In this document: piece after piece, positions 47,822 to 49,916 of the stretch
Layout of the letters: each line of letters starts with the position of its first letter
How positions within the stretch are numbered: the first letter of the stretch is position 1
Notes under the pieces: generated by a model
Told to the model about the DNA's origin: nothing
The model's input: the letters and a program-made list of their open reading frames with translations, nothing else
Database searches by the model: none
Position numbers and translations under genes: made by a program
DNA from: a virus
Strand: one strand, 5' to 3'
Virus record (IMG/VR): IMGVR_UViG_3300036045_000016
Span: 1-49,916 of that record
Length of the DNA stretch: 49,916 nucleotides

Positions 47822-48929
47822 TAAATAAAGCTACGGTTTAGGTGCATCGGTGCGGTAATGCCAGCGTTAGGCTTAGTATCTCTTAGGCCCTTCCGGCTAG
47901 GCTCGTACGCTGTAGCCACCATGGTGGTGGGATCACTGAGCCTCTGAGCGCCCTAGGCAGATACCAGGCTTCCCCCTACGGGGAAGCCGCTTTGATCCAA
48001 AGGATCAAACCAGGGTCGCGCTGACCACCGATGCAGCACCTTACAAGCGCCATAAGCGCGTAGAGCACCGCACAGCGAGGTGCACGCTGTACGGATCCGG
48101 AGCTAGTTACCTAGCGGGGCGACCCTCATTCGAGGTACTCGTACACTTTCCACCGGAGCATAATCTCCGTTACCTACAACACCTTGGACGGTGATAGGTG
48201 GCCTAGTAGAGTCTGCTGTCGCCGCCGGGTCATTATGGCCTCTAAGAGCCATCCCGGCCCTATATCCTCAATCGGTAGCTCGACTACCGAAGGGGCGCTG
48301 TCCCTCGTCGCCGCCCTTGCTATCAAGGGATCCGGCCGGGGATGTGCGCCGTCAAAGTGTACCCGAATTTTCGGGGCCGACAAACTCGTTAACGCAATCG
48401 CAATAATCCCCGCAAATCGCGGGTTTTTGTGCCGGATTTGGTGTCGCAATCGTTGCCGTAATGCGAAACGTTGCAAGCCCCGCGTGTAGGCTAGCGCACG
48501 CGCACGATAGGGTGCGTATACCTCGCTTACGCCGTGACTCGAAGGCAGGATAGCAGAATTCGCACACGCGGTGTCTTGGAGACGATAAATGCGCACCCCC
48601 ATAGTAGTAGGGAATGGAACGGGGGCAGCACCCTATTCGACTAGTCGCATAAGCGCGTACCCGAGCGACCAGGGGCGGCTCTAAGGCCCTCTGCCGTTCT
48701 GACCCTATCCCGGTAGGGGTTCAAGCTTGCAGGCGCTTAGGAGCGCTTACAGGGACGCACAGGGGCATCGGCGCTCTAAGCCGTTCTAAGGCCCCGGTAG
48801 CTGGGGGGTAGTCCAGGGTAGGGCTGGGGGCTCGGAGGCTCTTAGCGTGGCTCTCAGGCTCGTCCCAAAGGGACGACCAGGGTGGTGCAACCTGGCGAGA
48901 CTCTTCAACCGTGCAGCCGATGCGAGGGC
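47762..48929 (-). ncRNA. Candidate large structured non-coding RNA or antitermination leader
   Basis: Read on the - strand, this region is bounded by terminators and has no convincing protein gene, but many stems: GCTAG-GTAA-CTAGC with a GNRA loop, CCCTTG-ATAG-CAAGGG, TCGGTAG-TCGAG-CTACCGA, CGGAG-ATTATG-CTCCG, TTTGATCC-TTT-GGATCAAA, GGCTTCCCC-GTAG-GGGGAAGCC, TCGTCCC-TTT-GGGACGA. Long-range arms GGGTCGC/GCGACCC and GCATCGGTG/CACCGATGC also exist. Size and density recall ornate RNAs such as GOLLD or ROOL; membership is unverified. 5' end and promoter are unknown. Confidence 0.5.
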
Positions 48930-48956
48930 AAAAAAGAAGGCCCGCCGAAGCGGGCC
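48930..48956 (-). terminator. Strong leftward terminator after the basic protein gene
   Basis: On the - strand GGCCCGC-TTCG-GCGGGCC, a perfect 7-bp stem with a UUCG loop, followed by TTCTTTTTT. It closes the monocistronic unit at 48984-49313. Confidence 0.85.
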
Positions 48957-48983
48957 TCCTAGGGTGAAGCGGTGACGCTGGTG

Positions 48984-49313
48984 CTACTTGACGCGCTCGG
49001 CCAGGATCGAGCCGTTCGCGTTCGACTCGATGACCTGCCACGTGGAGCGACCGCGCTTCCCCTGGTAGACGAACGTCTCGCCGACGCGGTGAGGCAGTCC
49101 TAGCCGGGAGACGGCCCCGGCGGAGAAGGGAGACTGCCGACCGATGTGCTTTGCGGCCGCAGCGCGCTTCGCAGGGACGGTCTTCGCCTGGCGCTTCGGT
49201 GCAGGAGTGTCCCCACCGGTCGCAAGCTTCTCCAGCATGCTCGCCACCTTGTCCAGCGTGGCGTCCGTCTGCTCGATCCTCTCCGCGAGGGATGCGAGGG
49301 TCATGCGTGCCAT
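48984..49313 (-). CDS. Small basic protein with coiled-coil N-terminus
   Basis: A 109-aa protein. Residues 8-32 form a helix (AERIEQTDATLDKVASMLEKL), residues 35-60 are Lys/Ala/Pro-rich (PKRQAKTVPAKRAAAAKH), and the C-terminus is a beta module (HRVGETFVYQGKRGRSTWQVIE). The histone-like middle suggests nucleic acid binding. It is transcribed alone, next to the divergent control region, and could be an early regulator. Confidence 0.6.
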   Translation of the reverse strand: MARMTLASLAERIEQTDATLDKVASMLEKLATGGDTPAPKRQAKTVPAKRAAAAKHIGRQSPFSAGAVSRLGLPHRVGETFVYQGKRGRSTWQVIESNANGSILAERVK

Positions 49314-49789
49314 CTTGTCCTACCTTCCCGGGCGGGTCTCGCCCTGTGTGTGGGGAGGGGCAGGGTGCCCGTCCCTCGGCCCAAAGTGTGGGGACTCTGT
49401 TTTATGTTGCGCATAGTTCTGTTTACTCTAGTGGTGATAACAGTAGGCTATTGAATGGCTGCATGATGCATGAATGCTGGAGTGGTGTGATGCGAACTCT
49501 AGATCTTCAACCCATCCTCCTCTGCTTCCCTATATATACGAGGCCCCATGCCCCCCTTTCAGGTAGTACTGTGCGAATAAATTAATCACTCTCAGACACC
49601 AACCCAACACAACCATTCGGGCTTATTTTCGGCTTATATAAAGGGATTGTCTCTCCCCCGTAGGGGGAACCTTGTCGCCACTTACGCTTACAAAACCCCC
49701 GTACGGCCAATGTACGGTACTAGTGCGGCATCGTGCCCCTGGCTGTACGGGTGGACACCCGACCGTACAGCCCAACCCAGCCTCTAACT
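49314..49789. promoter_or_regulatory. Divergent intergenic control region
   Basis: No convincing gene in 476 bases. It holds AT-rich patches, and an inverted repeat GGCTGTACGG (49741-49750) / CCGTACAGCC (49763-49772) with an inner GGGTG/CACCC stem, plus further CGTAC elements at 49698-49722 and AGTACTG near 49568. It should contain the promoter for the leftward gene ending at 48984 and, across the circle junction, those of the rightward operon. Confidence 0.55.
49741..49772. repeat. Inverted repeat with CGTAC arms
   Basis: Perfect 10-bp arms GGCTGTACGG and CCGTACAGCC separated by 12 bases that can close as GGGTG-GA-CACCC. It may be an operator or cruciform near the divergent promoters; no T-run supports terminator function. 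Confidence 0.7.
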
Positions 49790-49916
49790 GGGGGGGGCCT
49801 GTTGTCTAGTCCGCACGTTTTTCTAAGAAAGTCCGCATTAGCGGACAAATCCAAGGTTTACAAAACCGCACTTTCAAACGTTATATACTATAGAGAGTAT
49901 ATTTTTTACTCCTAAG
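49790..49916. repeat. Terminal direct repeat, right copy
   Basis: Exact copy of bases 1-127. Joining the two copies gives a circular map of about 49,789 bp in which the leftward gene at 49313 and the rightward gene at 354 are separated by one continuous divergent regulatory region of roughly 0.8 kb. Confidence 0.9.

Noticed and set aside
48184-48489. 101-aa open frame on the + strand with a CCCGC-AAATC-GCGGG-TTTTT hairpin at 48409-48427
   Set aside because: The terminator-like hairpin lies inside the frame, and no ribosome site or family pattern is seen. A short rightward transcript ending here cannot be excluded.
48528-48550. T-loop-like TTCGAGTC on the - strand
   Set aside because: Flanking bases do not form the 5-bp T-stem and no cloverleaf can be drawn.
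48352-48567. 71-aa Cys-rich frame (CEFCYPAF...) on the - strand
   Set aside because: Looks attractive but the start is missing and it overlaps structured DNA; the RKRGI part comes from the 18-bp shared sequence.
48174-48602. 142-aa open frame on the - strand in the non-coding region
   Set aside because: No Shine-Dalgarno site at a plausible start, no recognised pattern, and the DNA is dominated by perfect hairpins. Kept as part of the ncRNA candidate. Codon conservation in relatives would change this.
49144-49585. Overlapping + strand frames of 90-144 codons
   Set aside because: Shadows of the basic protein gene and of the divergent control region; no ribosome sites.

Overview
This window is the complete genome of a dsDNA tailed bacteriophage, assembled from a circular or circularly permuted molecule. 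The first 127 bases recur exactly as the last 127 (1-127 = 49790-49916), so the unit genome is about 49,789 bp. The virion genes suggest a short-tailed (podovirus-like) particle. There is a portal, a scaffold, a major capsid protein, an adaptor, a large tail-hub-like protein, tail-fibre-like proteins and a block of internal-virion-like proteins ending in a 1344-aa protein, but no tape measure or tail-tube/chaperone set. A tyrosine recombinase suggests a temperate life style. No repressor is obvious. A small AT-hook protein with an Lsr2-like look, Endo VII, an ERF annealase and a RimK-like/amidoligase cassette would fit an actinobacterial host, but that is inference.

Layout. (1) 1-353: leader with GTAC-core repeats and hairpins. 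(2) 354-27141, + strand: decoration/spike/fibre-like proteins (0.35-3.9 kb), ClpP-like protease and TerL (3.9-6.1 kb), portal, HTH protein, scaffold and capsid (7.0-12.2 kb), connector, tail and fibre genes (12.2-17.6 kb), internal virion proteins and tail lysin (17.6-24.7 kb), holin-like proteins and a CHAP endolysin (24.7-25.7 kb), an AT-richer orphan gene closed by a strong terminator, a HEXXH protein and an AT-hook protein. (3) 27236-28171, +: integrase, ending at a convergent hairpin. (4) 28166-40005, - strand: replication and recombination genes. These are a HicA-like protein, an HTH-phosphoesterase, sigma-2 and sigma-4 proteins, SSB, Endo VII, a Toprim-helicase with a separate zinc ribbon, an HD nucleotidase, a family-A DNA polymerase split in two around a SLOG-like gene, ERF and a PD-(D/E)XK nuclease. 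(5) 40006-40245: AT-rich island of GTAC-core repeats. (6) 40246-47705, -: accessory operon with ATP-grasp, class II glutamine amidotransferase, zinc-ribbon amidoligase, many small proteins and a secreted HEXXH protease. (7) 47706-48983: about 1.2 kb with no convincing protein gene but many strong hairpins, bounded by two leftward terminators. (8) 48984-49313, -: one small basic protein, then the divergent intergenic region.

How it works together. Rightward late genes build and release the virion. The leftward operons replicate and recombine DNA and probably make a peptide or metabolite modification through the ligase/amidotransferase set. Points most worth a second look: the structured transcribed-looking region at 47.8-48.9 kb (candidate large ncRNA or antitermination leader), the polymerase interrupted by a SLOG gene between TGRMSS and NVQTIPR, two genes whose reading frames and Shine-Dalgarno sites point to ATT and ATA start codons, a 53-bp duplication bracketing a small gene, and the three-enzyme amide-ligation cassette.
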